A stretch of DNA of 64,000 nucleotides from Lactobacillus sp. CBA3605 (GTDB lineage Bacteria; Bacillota; Bacilli; Lactobacillales; Lactobacillaceae). The notes under the pieces were generated by a model, which made no database searches, was not told where the DNA came from, and saw only the letters and a program-made list of their open reading frames with translations. Both the position numbers and the translations under genes were made by a program. The stretch lies in NCBI RefSeq assembly GCF_002970915.1, contig NZ_CP027190.1, forward strand, positions 1,612,001 through 1,676,000. Direction: 5' to 3'. Of the stretch, positions 1 through 9,129 are shown piece by piece. The stretch's first letter is position 1; each line of letters begins with the position of its first letter.

Positions 1-1
1 G

Positions 2-190
2 GGTGATCCCGAAAATGATGACGATGATAAAGCCGTCACAGTAATCTTCGGGATTGCTGGCTTAAATGGTGAACACTTGAACCTCTTATCACAGATTGCC
101 ATCTACTGTAGTGACGTGGCGAACGTGGCGAAGTTAGCTGATGCCCAATCTGAAGATGAAATTATTAATCTATTAAAGGAAGTTGATTAG
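2..190 (+). CDS. mtlF: PTS mannitol-specific EIIA component, C-terminal part
   Basis: Only the last 62 codons are in the window, and the reading frame is open from base 2 to the TAG at 188-190. The fragment contains [18 protein letters not shown] and a tail rich in acidic residues, which fits the C-terminal half of the fructose/mannitol EIIA fold. In such proteins EIIA carries the phosphate from HPr to the membrane EIICB during mannitol uptake. The next gene, mtlD, starts one base after this stop, so the two are translationally coupled parts of one mannitol operon. The phosphorylated His lies upstream of the window and cannot be checked. Confidence 0.85.
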   Translation, partial: GDPENDDDDKAVTVIFGIAGLNGEHLNLLSQIAIYCSDVANVAKLADAQSEDEIINLLKEVD

Positions 191-191
191 C

Positions 192-1346
192 ATGTTAGAC
201 GTACATTTTGGTGCCGGTAATATTGGTCGGGGTTTCATTGGTGAAACCTTAGCGGACAATGGATTTAAGATTACTTTCGTGGATGTTAACGAAACGTTGA
301 TTGATGAATTAAACAAACGACATGGTTATACGATTGAATTGGCGGCAGAAGGCCAAGAACATATCGAAGTTCATGACGTTAAAGGGATTAATAACGGTAA
401 AGATCCACAAGCCGTTGCCGCCGAAATCGCGCAAGCGGACTTAGTCACGACTGCGATTGGGCCTAAGATTCTGAAGTTCATCGCACCATTGATTGCGGAT
501 GGGATTAAGTTACGTCAAGCTAATGCTGATACCACGCCTTTAGATGTGATTGCTTGTGAAAATATGATTGGTGGGAGTCAATCTTTGAAGCAATCCGTTT
601 ATGAAGCTTTGGATGATAGCGAAAAAGCATGGGCAGACCAATATATTGGCTTCCCTAATGCCGCTGTTGACCGGATTGTACCGTTACAAAAACATGATGA
701 TCCGTTATTTGTTTCAGTCGAACCATTCAAAGAATGGGTCATTGACAAGTCGCAAATGAAGAACCCCAAGATTCAATTAAAAGGGGTCGATTATGCAGAT
801 GACTTGGAACCTTATATCGAACGGAAGCTCTTCTCTGTTAATACCGGGCATGCAACCGTGGCTTATACCGGTAATATGAAAGGGTACAAGACGATTGGCG
901 AAGCGGTTAAAGATGACAGTGTCGTTGCCCAAGCGCAACGCGTCTTAGGCGAGACTGGGGACTTACTCATTCAAAAGTGGGGCTTTGATCCTGAAGTGCA
1001 TCACGCTTATCAAGCTAAAATTTTGAGTCGCTTTGAAAATCCTTATATTTCCGATGATATCGAACGGGTTGGTCGGACGCCCATTCGGAAGTTGGGTTTT
1101 GACGAACGTTTCATTCGCCCAATTCGTGAATTGAAGGAACGTGGCCGTGATTACAGTGCCTTAGTGGACACTGCTGGTATGATGTTCTTCTTTGATTACC
1201 CGAATGATGCCGAAAGCGTCAAGTTACAACAATTATTGAAGGATGAACCAATTGAAACAGTCATTAAAACAGCGACTGGTTTGAAAGATGCCGCTTTGAT
1301 TGATGAAATCAAGGCTGCGTATGAAAAGCATTTAGCTGAAAAATAA
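192..1346 (+). CDS. mtlD: Mannitol-1-phosphate 5-dehydrogenase
   Basis: The 384-residue protein reduces NAD+ while oxidising mannitol 1-phosphate to fructose 6-phosphate in the cytoplasm, feeding PTS-imported mannitol into glycolysis. The N-terminus has the dinucleotide-binding glycine motif [12 protein letters not shown], and the conserved long-chain polyol dehydrogenase segments ACENMIGGS and [11 protein letters not shown] follow. Length is normal for the family. I chose the ATG at 192 rather than the TTG nine bases upstream because it is coupled to the preceding EIIA stop and gives the usual [10 protein letters not shown] start. A strong hairpin terminator follows, so this is the operon's last gene. 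Confidence 0.97.
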   Translation: MLDVHFGAGNIGRGFIGETLADNGFKITFVDVNETLIDELNKRHGYTIELAAEGQEHIEVHDVKGINNGKDPQAVAAEIAQADLVTTAIGPKILKFIAPLIADGIKLRQANADTTPLDVIACENMIGGSQSLKQSVYEALDDSEKAWADQYIGFPNAAVDRIVPLQKHDDPLFVSVEPFKEWVIDKSQMKNPKIQLKGVDYADDLEPYIERKLFSVNTGHATVAYTGNMKGYKTIGEAVKDDSVVAQAQRVLGETGDLLIQKWGFDPEVHHAYQAKILSRFENPYISDDIERVGRTPIRKLGFDERFIRPIRELKERGRDYSALVDTAGMMFFFDYPNDAESVKLQQLLKDEPIETVIKTATGLKDAALIDEIKAAYEKHLAEK

Positions 1347-1355
1347 AGTTAACTT

Positions 1356-1399
1356 AAAGGACTGATTGCCAACCGCTAGGGCAATCGGTCCTTTTTTTT
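1356..1399 (+). terminator. Rho-independent terminator of the mannitol operon
   Basis: The arms AAAGGACTGATTGCC and GGCAATCGGTCCTTT flank a short loop and run into eight T residues. It lies directly after the mtlD stop. Confidence 0.92.
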
Positions 1400-1563
1400 C
1401 GAGTCACGGGGTTACTAATTTAGATTAATGATTATCCGCTTGAATTCATTAAAAAATTCAGGTTGGCAAGCGCAATTAGCATACAAAAAATGTAAGCGAT
1501 GGCATAATTGAATTAATAAAAACTGATTGTATCAGTCATTGAAGACGGAGGAATTGACAAGTA

Positions 1564-4500
1564 ATGATTAGTAATGAAACGTTCCTAAGTATGCATGAAA
1601 TTGCTGAAATGTTAGACGGAAAGTGGGTGCTGCCACCGGCTGATGACCAAGCGTTGGTCGAGCACTATGCAATTTATTCTGGTGAGCTAATACATAAGGA
1701 CAATGCCAATTTATGGTTCGCAATGGATGTCCCAACTTGGCAACGAGGGACTAGTAATACTGGGGTATATGCCACCACTTTTGCTGATTCACATGCCAAA
1801 GTTAGTCAATATCAACAGTACTTGCAGATGGCAGTTGTCCAACATCCGGTGGCTGACACGACCGTGCCACAGCTACAGGTCGCAGACCCTTATGTAGCGA
1901 TGGTCACACTCTTTAAATGGGTCAATCAACATAATCCTAGTCGTAACGTGGGCATTACGGGTACTGTTGGAAAAAGTACGATGAAGGAATTAGTTGCAAC
2001 CTTGTTATCATGCACGACCACGGCGAATAAAACGCCACTGAACCATAATTCACGGACGTCATCGCGGATTACGGTTCTGAATAATTCTAAAGCTGATTAC
2101 AATGTTTTAGAGATTGCATTGGCATCGTTATGGTATGGCCGCCAAAAAGTAGGCATTGTGGAAGATGTTAAGCTAGATTTGGCTATCTTAACCCAGGTGG
2201 GAGTCGGCCAACGTGGTTATGATGAACACAAAATGGCCGATTTTAAAACACGGATTGCCTATGGTTTAAAGCCGGGTCAACCCTTTTTGGTTAATGGGGA
2301 TATTGCCAATATTGATGAAGTAGTAACGGATGCGCAACGGTATACGAAAAATATCGTGACGTATGGAACCACTGCGGCCTGTAATTTTGTTGGGCAAGTC
2401 AATGCTACAGGACAACTGACCGTGACTTATCAAGGTAAAGTAGTGGCGACGTTAACAGTGGCTGGTTTTGACCAAGGTCTCATCAGTAATATTATTGGTG
2501 CTTTAGCAGCTCATCAATTGTTAATAGGAAATTTGGCGTCGGCTGATTTAACAACTTTTGCCACCAGTTGTCAGGCTTTGGCTGTCAAAGCTTTGCAACA
2601 GACGACGGTTCAGGATCATCAGGTCACTATTATTGATGATACGCATAATGCCGAGTTACTCTCGATGACGAACTTTATGCGGTATGCCCAAAGTTATCCA
2701 GTTTCAGCGCAGACGCAAAAGATTTTTATTGTTGGGCGGATTATTAATTTAGAATCGCAAGCTCGCCAAGTTTATCAGCAACTAGTGACGGAATTTAATC
2801 AAAGTCAGTTTGATACGGTCTATACGTTTGGTCCAGAGATTGATCAAGTTGCAGCCGAATTTAAGCCAGCGCTTTATGGCGGACATTTTGAGACAATTGA
2901 GTTACTGATTCAAGCGATTACGAAGCGTTTATCCACGGATACGGTTATTTTTATCAAGGGATCGAGTCGTAATTCTAAAATCAATCGTATTAGTCGGCAA
3001 TTTGTAAGACAGGCGCCACACTATGTTGACGGTGCTGATCAAGTCGCAATTGCTGAGATTGCGCCAAGTTCAACGGCATATACCACTAATGGTGTCGGAC
3101 GATTATTAGTTATTTTAAGTTGTTTAGAACGCTTAACGTATCGCAAGTTAAAACTGACAGATTTAGTTAAAATTACGCAAGATTTAAATCACGATCGTAG
3201 TGTGAATAAGGTTGGACTAACAGTGGGCGAATCACATACGCTGTTAGAATTGATAAGTCTAGCGATTGTTGCGCCAGCACCGGATGTCATTATTAACTTG
3301 GCCGAATCAATCTTTGGCGGTAATCGAGCGGCAATTCAAGGCTTACAACAGCGGGCCAAGCAATTGGGATTATCGGCCCAAGCGGTAGTTAACATTACCG
3401 GTCGGCCAACCCGTCATCCGCAACGGACTTATTTAAGTGATGTGGAAAAGATTGGGGCTGCCTTAGTTAAATTACCCAATGAATTTTTGAGCTTATTAAG
3501 TTTACAGTGGGCACAATTAGCGAATAGTCATAAGAGTTATCAGAAGCGGTCGCAGTTATTAAAAACTGGGAAAAGCTATGGTTCGGTTTTCTTTGGACCT
3601 AAAGAAAGTAACGGTTTGATCTTTTTCAATACACCAACGGGTAAGCGGGCTATTGCATTTATTAATGCGCCGCATATTAGTTATATTGATACTAAGTTGG
3701 AACAACTGATTGACGGTGGCTTGCCAGCGACGGCTGTTAAAGCACCTGTGAATACGGTTAAGTTGAAACAACCGATTGTTAATTTATTGAGTGACACTTA
3801 CTTTGGTGAAATGTATACGCGAGACCGGCAACGGCGCCAGATTGATGATGGTCTACAAAAATATGGCTATGGGCATTCATTTGAAAAAATTGGGTCGTTC
3901 TTTTCAGCCACAGCTTATAATATTTTTAATTTTGAAGCGGTCTTTGCTAATGGGCCGAGTGCGCTTACGGGGATTAAGCCATTTGTCTTAGATGCTAAGG
4001 CTAAGCCAACGATTGCTGAATTAAAGCGGCGCCACTTTAATCTAGCGATGATGGGGAATAATCATGCGAAAGATGCGGGCGCAGAAGCATTGACGGCTAG
4101 TATTACGGCCTTTCATCAAGCTGACATTGCTACGGTAGGTGCTGGTGTTGATCAGACTGATAGCCGTCGTTTCGTTGAATTTGACTATCACGGGCAAAAA
4201 ATTGCCTTGTTCAATGGTTATTGGTATCGCAATCCAGCCTATAATTTATTTGATTTTTATGCGAAGACAAACGTGGCTGGTGTTAATTGTTTAGATACGT
4301 TGGTGTGGGAAGATGTGCGCACCTATAAGCAACAAAATCCGGATGCCAAGGTAATTGTTAGTGCTCATTGGGGTAATGATTTCCAAGGAAAAATTATGCC
4401 AGTCCAGCAAGCAACGGCCGAAAAACTCGTGAGTGCCGGAGCAGATTTGATTATTGGGCATGGTCCCCATATCTTACAGCCAATTAAGTATGTGGGTAAG

Positions 4501-4773
4501 GCACCAGTAATCTACAGTATCGGCAACGGTGTATTCAATAATAATGGGGAGTTTGTTAAGCGTGGGTGCTTAGCCTACGGTGCGACAGTTCGGCTTGATT
4601 TGGACAAGCAACGTCTCTATCTATGTCCATTTTATGCCAATAATCGTGAAACTTTCTGGCAACCGGCCTTTGTGAATGATGAAGATTTTAAAGAAGCAGC
4701 GGGTGTGTTTGGTACTGAATACGCAACGACTAAATTGGATGGCGATTTGAATGCGGTTGTGATTCCGTTGTAG
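1564..4773 (+). CDS. Three-part fusion: Mur ligase-like, degenerate S11 (PBP-like) domain, CapA-like domain
   Basis: This 1069-residue protein reads as three modules. Residues about 20-490 resemble MurF/CapB ligases, with a P-loop GITGTVGKST near 130-139 and a C-terminal Mur domain. Residues about 495-735 align by eye with D-alanyl-D-alanine carboxypeptidases (family S11): helix-rich start, a stretch like AKQLGLSAQAVVNITGRP, and KTG at 667-669. The SxxK position reads TTNG and the SxN position APA, so it looks catalytically dead. Residues about 738-1069 are a PGA_cap/CapA metallophosphatase-like domain with LLSDTYFGE, MGNNHAKDAG, SAHWGND and GHGPHILQP. CapB plus CapA make and export poly-gamma-glutamate in bacilli; here the product is unknown. 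No signal peptide is visible. RBS GGAGG lies 12 bases before ATG. Confidence 0.8.
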   Translation: MISNETFLSMHEIAEMLDGKWVLPPADDQALVEHYAIYSGELIHKDNANLWFAMDVPTWQRGTSNTGVYATTFADSHAKVSQYQQYLQMAVVQHPVADTTVPQLQVADPYVAMVTLFKWVNQHNPSRNVGITGTVGKSTMKELVATLLSCTTTANKTPLNHNSRTSSRITVLNNSKADYNVLEIALASLWYGRQKVGIVEDVKLDLAILTQVGVGQRGYDEHKMADFKTRIAYGLKPGQPFLVNGDIANIDEVVTDAQRYTKNIVTYGTTAACNFVGQVNATGQLTVTYQGKVVATLTVAGFDQGLISNIIGALAAHQLLIGNLASADLTTFATSCQALAVKALQQTTVQDHQVTIIDDTHNAELLSMTNFMRYAQSYPVSAQTQKIFIVGRIINLESQARQVYQQLVTEFNQSQFDTVYTFGPEIDQVAAEFKPALYGGHFETIELLIQAITKRLSTDTVIFIKGSSRNSKINRISRQFVRQAPHYVDGADQVAIAEIAPSSTAYTTNGVGRLLVILSCLERLTYRKLKLTDLVKITQDLNHDRSVNKVGLTVGESHTLLELISLAIVAPAPDVIINLAESIFGGNRAAIQGLQQRAKQLGLSAQAVVNITGRPTRHPQRTYLSDVEKIGAALVKLPNEFLSLLSLQWAQLANSHKSYQKRSQLLKTGKSYGSVFFGPKESNGLIFFNTPTGKRAIAFINAPHISYIDTKLEQLIDGGLPATAVKAPVNTVKLKQPIVNLLSDTYFGEMYTRDRQRRQIDDGLQKYGYGHSFEKIGSFFSATAYNIFNFEAVFANGPSALTGIKPFVLDAKAKPTIAELKRRHFNLAMMGNNHAKDAGAEALTASITAFHQADIATVGAGVDQTDSRRFVEFDYHGQKIALFNGYWYRNPAYNLFDFYAKTNVAGVNCLDTLVWEDVRTYKQQNPDAKVIVSAHWGNDFQGKIMPVQQATAEKLVSAGADLIIGHGPHILQPIKYVGKAPVIYSIGNGVFNNNGEFVKRGCLAYGATVRLDLDKQRLYLCPFYANNRETFWQPAFVNDEDFKEAAGVFGTEYATTKLDGDLNAVVIPL

Positions 4774-4831
4774 ATGGTGCTAATTAATATTAGTTTAAAA
4801 GGTCACCAATAAAAAGGGGAGTGAAATTAAT

Positions 4832-6121
4832 ATGAAAAAGAATAGTCTGAGGGTTGTTTTAGGAACCATACTGAGTGTAATAATTGTTATCGGTACTTTT
4901 ATAAGTCTAAACATTAACGGTCAAGCTGATACAGGTCGAGACGTAACGGTTAATAATTTTACAATTGGTGTTTATTATGATGATGCTGACCAAGCTGCCT
5001 CAATTCCGGATAGTGAATATACCATTACGTATGCCGATGCTGATGGTAAATCAGTTAAGGTAGCCGAGGGCGAGACTGATAGTGAGGGCGCAATCAAGAA
5101 TGTCACACTACCTGATATTCCCACGGATGTTTCAACAATTAAGTTTAACTATACGTTAGGAAATTCGTCTCGGGGATATATATTACGGTCAACTGGCAAA
5201 AAATGTCAGTTTACGTATATTAAGGCAATTCCGAATAATAATCAGATTAATTATGTTGGCAATTCAAAATTTGGTCAAGCCGGGAACGAAGCCTCTTATC
5301 AAACCAACTATATTTCAACTCGAATTAATAACTACTATGTACAAGCTATTCAGGAGTTGACTAGTGCAATTGATATGGCACATAAACAATTTACTGGTAT
5401 TTCTACCTTTGAATTAGCGCCAATTAATATTACCTATGAACGGGGCTATCATCTGAATGAAAGTAATGCTTTTTACCGTAATGGTCATGATGGGAGTGGA
5501 ACGCCAGATATTGTCTTAGCTGATCGAACTAATCTCAGTTCATTTACATCTCGGTATTTAATGGCTAATGTTATGCATGAGTGGACTCATTGGAATTTAT
5601 ATCGAACAGCAGGTTTGCCAAGTGGTTCGTACACCTCGCATTATAGTTATAATACGGACTTTAAGATTAGCTACAAAGAAGGGTTGGCCCTATTTGCTGG
5701 TGACATGTTTGCCTATGATTATGACATGAATGCGACTGATACTGAAGTTCAGACTGATAATGCTAATAACATTAATCGTTTGTATGGCAAATCAACCAAT
5801 AAGACTGTTGAGCAAGTGTTATATGATTTGTTAGATGTTAAGTCAACTGGTGAAGACGAAGACTTTTATATTACGGAGCGTTATTTAGACGATGATTTAA
5901 CTGAAAAACAAATTGATAAAATTAATTTTGGCGTTATCTATGCTGAAATGATGCAATCAAAAGTAATGACGTTGAGTGATTATTTACAATACATCCAAAA
6001 TAAGTATGTCTTAACTAATTCCGATAAAGCGAAATTTGAAAAAGTATTATCTGTGAATGGATTATCATCAACTGGTGAGTTCACATTAGATGCTGACGGA
6101 AATGCCTTAACTAGTCATTAG
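4832..6121 (+). CDS. Secreted zincin-like protein with HEWTH motif
   Basis: The 429-residue product begins with a Sec signal peptide (MKKNSLRVVLGT..., hydrophobic core to about residue 30, likely cut near GQA-DT). A beta-rich region with Ig-like or carrier-like character covers about 35-145. The C-terminal part has a zinc-binding HEWTH at 249-253 and a Glu in YKEGLALFAG at 283, thirty residues on, as in gluzincins. Both metal-site elements are intact, so it is probably an active extracellular metallopeptidase, although overall similarity to a named family is not obvious to me. It follows the Mur/CapA fusion by 58 bases on the same strand, so co-transcription is possible; substrate unknown. 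Confidence 0.65.
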   Translation: MKKNSLRVVLGTILSVIIVIGTFISLNINGQADTGRDVTVNNFTIGVYYDDADQAASIPDSEYTITYADADGKSVKVAEGETDSEGAIKNVTLPDIPTDVSTIKFNYTLGNSSRGYILRSTGKKCQFTYIKAIPNNNQINYVGNSKFGQAGNEASYQTNYISTRINNYYVQAIQELTSAIDMAHKQFTGISTFELAPINITYERGYHLNESNAFYRNGHDGSGTPDIVLADRTNLSSFTSRYLMANVMHEWTHWNLYRTAGLPSGSYTSHYSYNTDFKISYKEGLALFAGDMFAYDYDMNATDTEVQTDNANNINRLYGKSTNKTVEQVLYDLLDVKSTGEDEDFYITERYLDDDLTEKQIDKINFGVIYAEMMQSKVMTLSDYLQYIQNKYVLTNSDKAKFEKVLSVNGLSSTGEFTLDADGNALTSH

Positions 6122-6158
6122 ATTTGAAACTTCAATTGAGAAAGTTAGTTCCTAAACG

Positions 6159-6167
6159 TGCTATGAT
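6159..6167 (+). promoter_or_regulatory. Extended -10 promoter for trxA
   Basis: TGCTATGAT is an extended -10 element 34 bases before the trxA start codon. The nearest -35-like hexamer (TTGAGA at 6136) is 20 bases away, so recognition probably rests on the TGn extension. Confidence 0.45.
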
Positions 6168-6200
6168 AATGAGTAAATGAATTTGAAGTGAGGGACTAAG

Positions 6201-6533
6201 ATGATTGAACCAATCAATGGTGATCAGTTTGCGACTGTTGCTGCTGGTACTGACTTAACGGTCGTTGATTTTTGGGCGGATTGGTGTGGGCCATGTAAGA
6301 TGCAGACGCCAGCACTAGAAGCATTAGATGAAGAATACGATGGCAAAATTAAGTTTGCATCATTAGATGTTGACCAAAACAAAGCACTAGCAGAAGAGTT
6401 GCAAATCATGAGTATTCCAGCTTTGGTTGTTTTCAAAAATGGCCAACCAGCCGAAAAAGTCGTGGGTTTTCATCCGCAAGGGGCTTTAAAAAAATATTTA
6501 GATCAAAAGCTCGCAGAAGTAACGGCGGGATAA
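6201..6533 (+). CDS. trxA: Thioredoxin
   Basis: A 110-residue single-domain thioredoxin. The active-site motif WADWCGPCK lies near residues 28-36, and the cis-proline loop SIPALVVFKNG is present, so both cysteines and the fold-defining proline are intact. It reduces disulfides in cytoplasmic proteins using thioredoxin reductase (not in this window). A GAGG ribosome binding site precedes the ATG. The gene has its own extended -10 promoter and terminator, so it looks monocistronic. Lactobacilli usually carry several trx paralogues, so this may not be the main housekeeping copy. Confidence 0.96.
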   Translation: MIEPINGDQFATVAAGTDLTVVDFWADWCGPCKMQTPALEALDEEYDGKIKFASLDVDQNKALAEELQIMSIPALVVFKNGQPAEKVVGFHPQGALKKYLDQKLAEVTAG

Positions 6534-6546
6534 TGAGTTTAACAGG

Positions 6547-6590
6547 AAACGCTAGCCGCTAATCGGATGTGATTAGTGGCTAGCGTTTTT
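6547..6590 (+). terminator. Terminator between trxA and the convergent ATPase gene
   Basis: AACGCTAGCCGCTAATC pairs with GATTAGTGGCTAGCGTT around a six-base loop and is followed by T5. The reverse strand also has an A/T flank, so it may serve both convergent genes. Confidence 0.88.
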
Positions 6591-6612
6591 AGGTATACTG
6601 ACAAAAGGCAGG

Positions 6613-7806
6613 CTATTCTGATAGTAACCAATCAACGATATTAATAATCGGGATTCCATCAATTTCTTGAAGGTCGGGATAGTGTCGCTGTGTGATTAGA
6701 ATTTTTTGATAGTTGTCCTGAATGTGCAATAAGTTATCAGTTTCGTGGGAATTCTTAGGGATTTCGTAAGTGACTTGGATATAGATGATTTGGTCAACTT
6801 TACGGGCGACAAAATCTACTTCCGCTGTATCCAATTTACCGACATCAACAGTGTAGCCACGTCGGATTAGCTCAAGATAAACAATACTTTCTAATTGACC
6901 TGAATAGTTCCCGGGTCGGCGTCCAACGGCATTTCTTCTTAATCCAGGGTCCACAATAAAATACTTACCGGCTGATCTCAAATAAGAGCGGCCTCGAATA
7001 TCATATTGTCGACTTTGATAAAATAAAAAGGCGTCTTCTAGCAACTGTAGATAACGTTCAATCGTATGATTGGTAATTTTAATTCCTTCATTGGTTAAGG
7101 TGCCCGCTACTTTTGCCGGTCGTACAAGCTGGCCAATATTATCTGCCAAAAAGCCAACCAAGCCACGTAATGATTCGGGATCACGGACGTTGGCCCGCAT
7201 TGAAACATCATTTAAAATAATCGTATCAAAAATGCCAGATAAGATGGTGTCTTTAATAGCGGGATTGGCTAAAACTACGGATGGAAAGCCGCCATACTGT
7301 TCATATTCTAAAAATGCTTGATCGATATTAGGTGTGTTAGGATTAATATCCTTAGCGGCTAAGAATTCTCGAAATGAAAATGGATAAATTGGTATTTCAA
7401 CATAGCGACCGCTTAATAAGGTCGCTAATTCGCCGGATAACATTTTTGCGTTGGAACCGGTGATAATGATGTCGCAGTCGTAACTGACGCGCACCCCATT
7501 AATCACACTTTGCCAACCGGTAACCATTTGAATTTCATCAAACATCAGGTAGAGATGTCGTTCTTTAGTTAGTTTTGGTTTTAACAAGGTCATTAATTGA
7601 GATTGGTTGCGGATATTTAAGAGCTCGAACTCTTCAAAGTTATAATATAAAATTGACTGCTCAGAGATGCCCTGTGTTTTTAGATAATCACGATAGAGCA
7701 TCAGCAGGACAGATTTACCAGATCGACGTACGCCGGTAATAACTTTGATGGCATCAATATCTTTTAATTGAATTAACTTATTTAGGTAAGCATCACGCTG
7801 AATCAT
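6613..7806 (-). CDS. AAA+ ATPase with DUF4143-type C-terminal domain
   Basis: The 397-residue protein has a Walker A GVRRSGKS near residues 25-32, a Walker B LYLMFDEIQ near 86-94, and a sensor-like IITGSNAKML. The C-terminal DUF4143 region includes AEVDFVAR...YIQVTYEI, reminiscent of a PD-(D/E)XK nuclease core with Gln instead of Lys. Members of this ATP-binding family are common in bacteria and have no settled role; toxin-antitoxin or mobile-element links have been suggested. The ATG has a GAGG box five bases upstream. The promoter is overlapped by the first of three palindromes (separate entry), so the gene is probably autoregulated or tightly repressed. Confidence 0.8.
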   Translation of the reverse strand: MIQRDAYLNKLIQLKDIDAIKVITGVRRSGKSVLLMLYRDYLKTQGISEQSILYYNFEEFELLNIRNQSQLMTLLKPKLTKERHLYLMFDEIQMVTGWQSVINGVRVSYDCDIIITGSNAKMLSGELATLLSGRYVEIPIYPFSFREFLAAKDINPNTPNIDQAFLEYEQYGGFPSVVLANPAIKDTILSGIFDTIILNDVSMRANVRDPESLRGLVGFLADNIGQLVRPAKVAGTLTNEGIKITNHTIERYLQLLEDAFLFYQSRQYDIRGRSYLRSAGKYFIVDPGLRRNAVGRRPGNYSGQLESIVYLELIRRGYTVDVGKLDTAEVDFVARKVDQIIYIQVTYEIPKNSHETDNLLHIQDNYQKILITQRHYPDLQEIDGIPIINIVDWLLSE

Positions 7807-7833
7807 GTTGGCCTCTTTTCAACAAAATATTAA

Positions 7834-7839
7834 ATTATA
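7834..7839 (-). promoter_or_regulatory. -10 box of the ATPase gene
   Basis: On the minus strand TATAAT lies 28 bases before the ATG at 7806. The expected spacer and -35 region is occupied by the palindrome at 7843-7858, so a protein bound there would block polymerase. Confidence 0.55.
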
Positions 7840-7842
7840 AAA

Positions 7843-7937
7843 TGGAAGTATACTTCCATTTTAGCGTAAAAACTATTTTTTTGGAAGTGTACTTCCATTT
7901 TTTTGTGAATGACAGTGTTTTTGGAAACACGTTGCCA
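7843..7937. repeat. Three palindromes at 39-40 bp spacing (operator array)
   Basis: TGGAAGTATACTTCCA (7843-7858) is a perfect 16-bp palindrome. TGGAAGTGTACTTCCA (7882-7897) differs by one base, and TGGAAACACGTTGCCA (7922-7937) is a degenerate third copy. Start-to-start distances are 39 and 40 bp. The array lies immediately upstream of the ATPase gene, with quality falling away from the promoter. It looks like a cooperative operator set. Confidence 0.7.
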
Positions 7938-7958
7938 TTTTTAATTAGGCCAGTCAGA

Positions 7959-8000
7959 AACGCCGCTCAACAAGGAAAATTGTTGAACGGCGTTTTTTTT
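7959..8000. terminator. Hairpin terminator between hypothetical gene and operator array
   Basis: AACGCCGCTCAAC pairs with GTTGAACGGCGTT and is followed by T8 on the plus strand. On the minus strand it lies just after the stop of the 8015-8395 gene and ends in a weaker T-run, so it probably insulates the ATPase promoter region in both directions. Confidence 0.75.
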
Positions 8001-8014
8001 GTTCGGATAGTAAC

Positions 8015-8395
8015 CTATAGATGAGTGTAAATGGCTTCAATCAGATCATCGCTATTAACAATTAATTGACGATCTAACGAAATCAAATAAGTGGGATGCA
8101 TGGGATTGACCATGTTATGAAAGGCATCTTTGATGACGCAGCCAGTCATAACCAGCGTTTCGGTTTGAACTTGAATGATGATGTTAAAGGTCTGATGATT
8201 ACTGGTTACAACGACATTAGCATCAAGTAAGTGTGTTAAGTTAAGTCCTAACGTGGCGGTTGAATTGGTCAGCCCCATGGCCCCCGTGTTAGTGATTAAC
8301 TTTAAACACTGGTCAACACGTTCTAAGGCTGTATACATTGAAACTTTTGGGACTGTCCGTGTTTTACGTAAAAAAGGTCCGACAACTAAATTCAT
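8015..8395 (-). CDS. Hypothetical protein, 126 residues
   Basis: I do not recognise this protein. It is soluble, with no signal peptide or membrane segment. It has beta-rich stretches (NVVVTSNHQTFNIIIQVQTETLVMTGCVI) and an N-terminus MNLVVGPFLRKTRTVPKVSMYTALERVDQCLKL. The ATG is supported by a purine-rich GGGGGAA box about seven bases upstream on the minus strand. It stands alone, followed by a hairpin. Confidence 0.6.
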   Translation of the reverse strand: MNLVVGPFLRKTRTVPKVSMYTALERVDQCLKLITNTGAMGLTNSTATLGLNLTHLLDANVVVTSNHQTFNIIIQVQTETLVMTGCVIKDAFHNMVNPMHPTYLISLDRQLIVNSDDLIEAIYTHL

Positions 8396-8551
8396 AAGAA
8401 TTCCCCCAAATCCTTAATTGATAGTTTAATCATAAGGCCTTTTAAGCGAAGGTTCTATAATTTCGACATGTAAGGGTCGTTAGTTGGGTATCTTTATAAG
8501 ATATCTTAGTAAGGCTTACAAACAGCGGTTTTGTCAGGTTGTTTCGGCTAA

Positions 8552-8600
8552 TAAAAAATCGACAGGCATTCTCAAAAAACAGAATGACTACCGATTTCAT
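8552..8600 (-). terminator. Terminator of ndk
   Basis: Read on the minus strand, ATCGGTAGTCATTCT pairs imperfectly with AGAATGCCTGTCGAT and runs into T6. It lies downstream of ndk. Its stem resembles the hairpins at 28914 and 30876. Confidence 0.8.
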
Positions 8601-8639
8601 GTAAACTAGTTGATTTTTTAACTTTCTAGCTAGGTGACC

Positions 8640-9107
8640 TTATTTTTTAGCCAGTTTTTCGATTTTTTTACGTGATTTAACAGCTAATTCTGGAAACCAA
8701 ATGGCAATTTCATGGTGGGCATTTTCACGACTGTCGGAGGTGTGAATGATGTTGCGCAGAATGCCATCAGGATATTCATGTGCAAAGTCGCCTCGAATGG
8801 TGCCGGGTTGGGCATCATTTGGCCGGGTCTTACCCGCAAGATTATGCACTGACTTGACGACACCAGTGCCGCTAACGATGATGGCGACTAGGGGGCCTTC
8901 TGTCATATAAGTTTCAATCTCGGCAAAGTAAGGTTTCTCAACTTTTTCACAATAATGTTGCCGTAATTGTTCAGGTGTCGCAGTGATGACTTTCAGTGCG
9001 GTGATTTGATAGCTCTTACGTTCAAACCGAGAAATAATATCACCAATGTGACCTTCGAGGACACCATCTGGTTTTACCAGTACTAAAGTTTTTTCAGAAT
9101 TTGCCAT
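8640..9107 (-). CDS. ndk: Nucleoside diphosphate kinase
   Basis: A 155-residue NDK that equilibrates NTP and NDP pools through a phosphohistidine. TLVLVKPDGV, the RPNDAQPGTIRGDF segment and the active-site block NIIHTSDSRENAHHEI are all present; the catalytic His is in NIIHTSDS, where most family members have HGSDS. I start at the ATG at 9107, nine bases after AGGAGG; the TTG six bases upstream is too close to the RBS. A perfect cre box lies just upstream, which suggests carbon catabolite control by CcpA. It is monocistronic, with its own terminator. Confidence 0.96.
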   Translation of the reverse strand: MANSEKTLVLVKPDGVLEGHIGDIISRFERKSYQITALKVITATPEQLRQHYCEKVEKPYFAEIETYMTEGPLVAIIVSGTGVVKSVHNLAGKTRPNDAQPGTIRGDFAHEYPDGILRNIIHTSDSRENAHHEIAIWFPELAVKSRKKIEKLAKK

Positions 9108-9129
9108 AATCAAGGACCTCCTAAAGTTT

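Noticed and set aside
7843..7937. CRISPR-like array
   Set aside because: Only three short diverging palindromes with AT-rich gaps and no cas genes; an operator array fits better.
7842..8024. Open frame MEVYFHFSV... over the palindrome array
   Set aside because: Its internal repeat only reflects the DNA palindromes and it runs through a terminator; no RBS.
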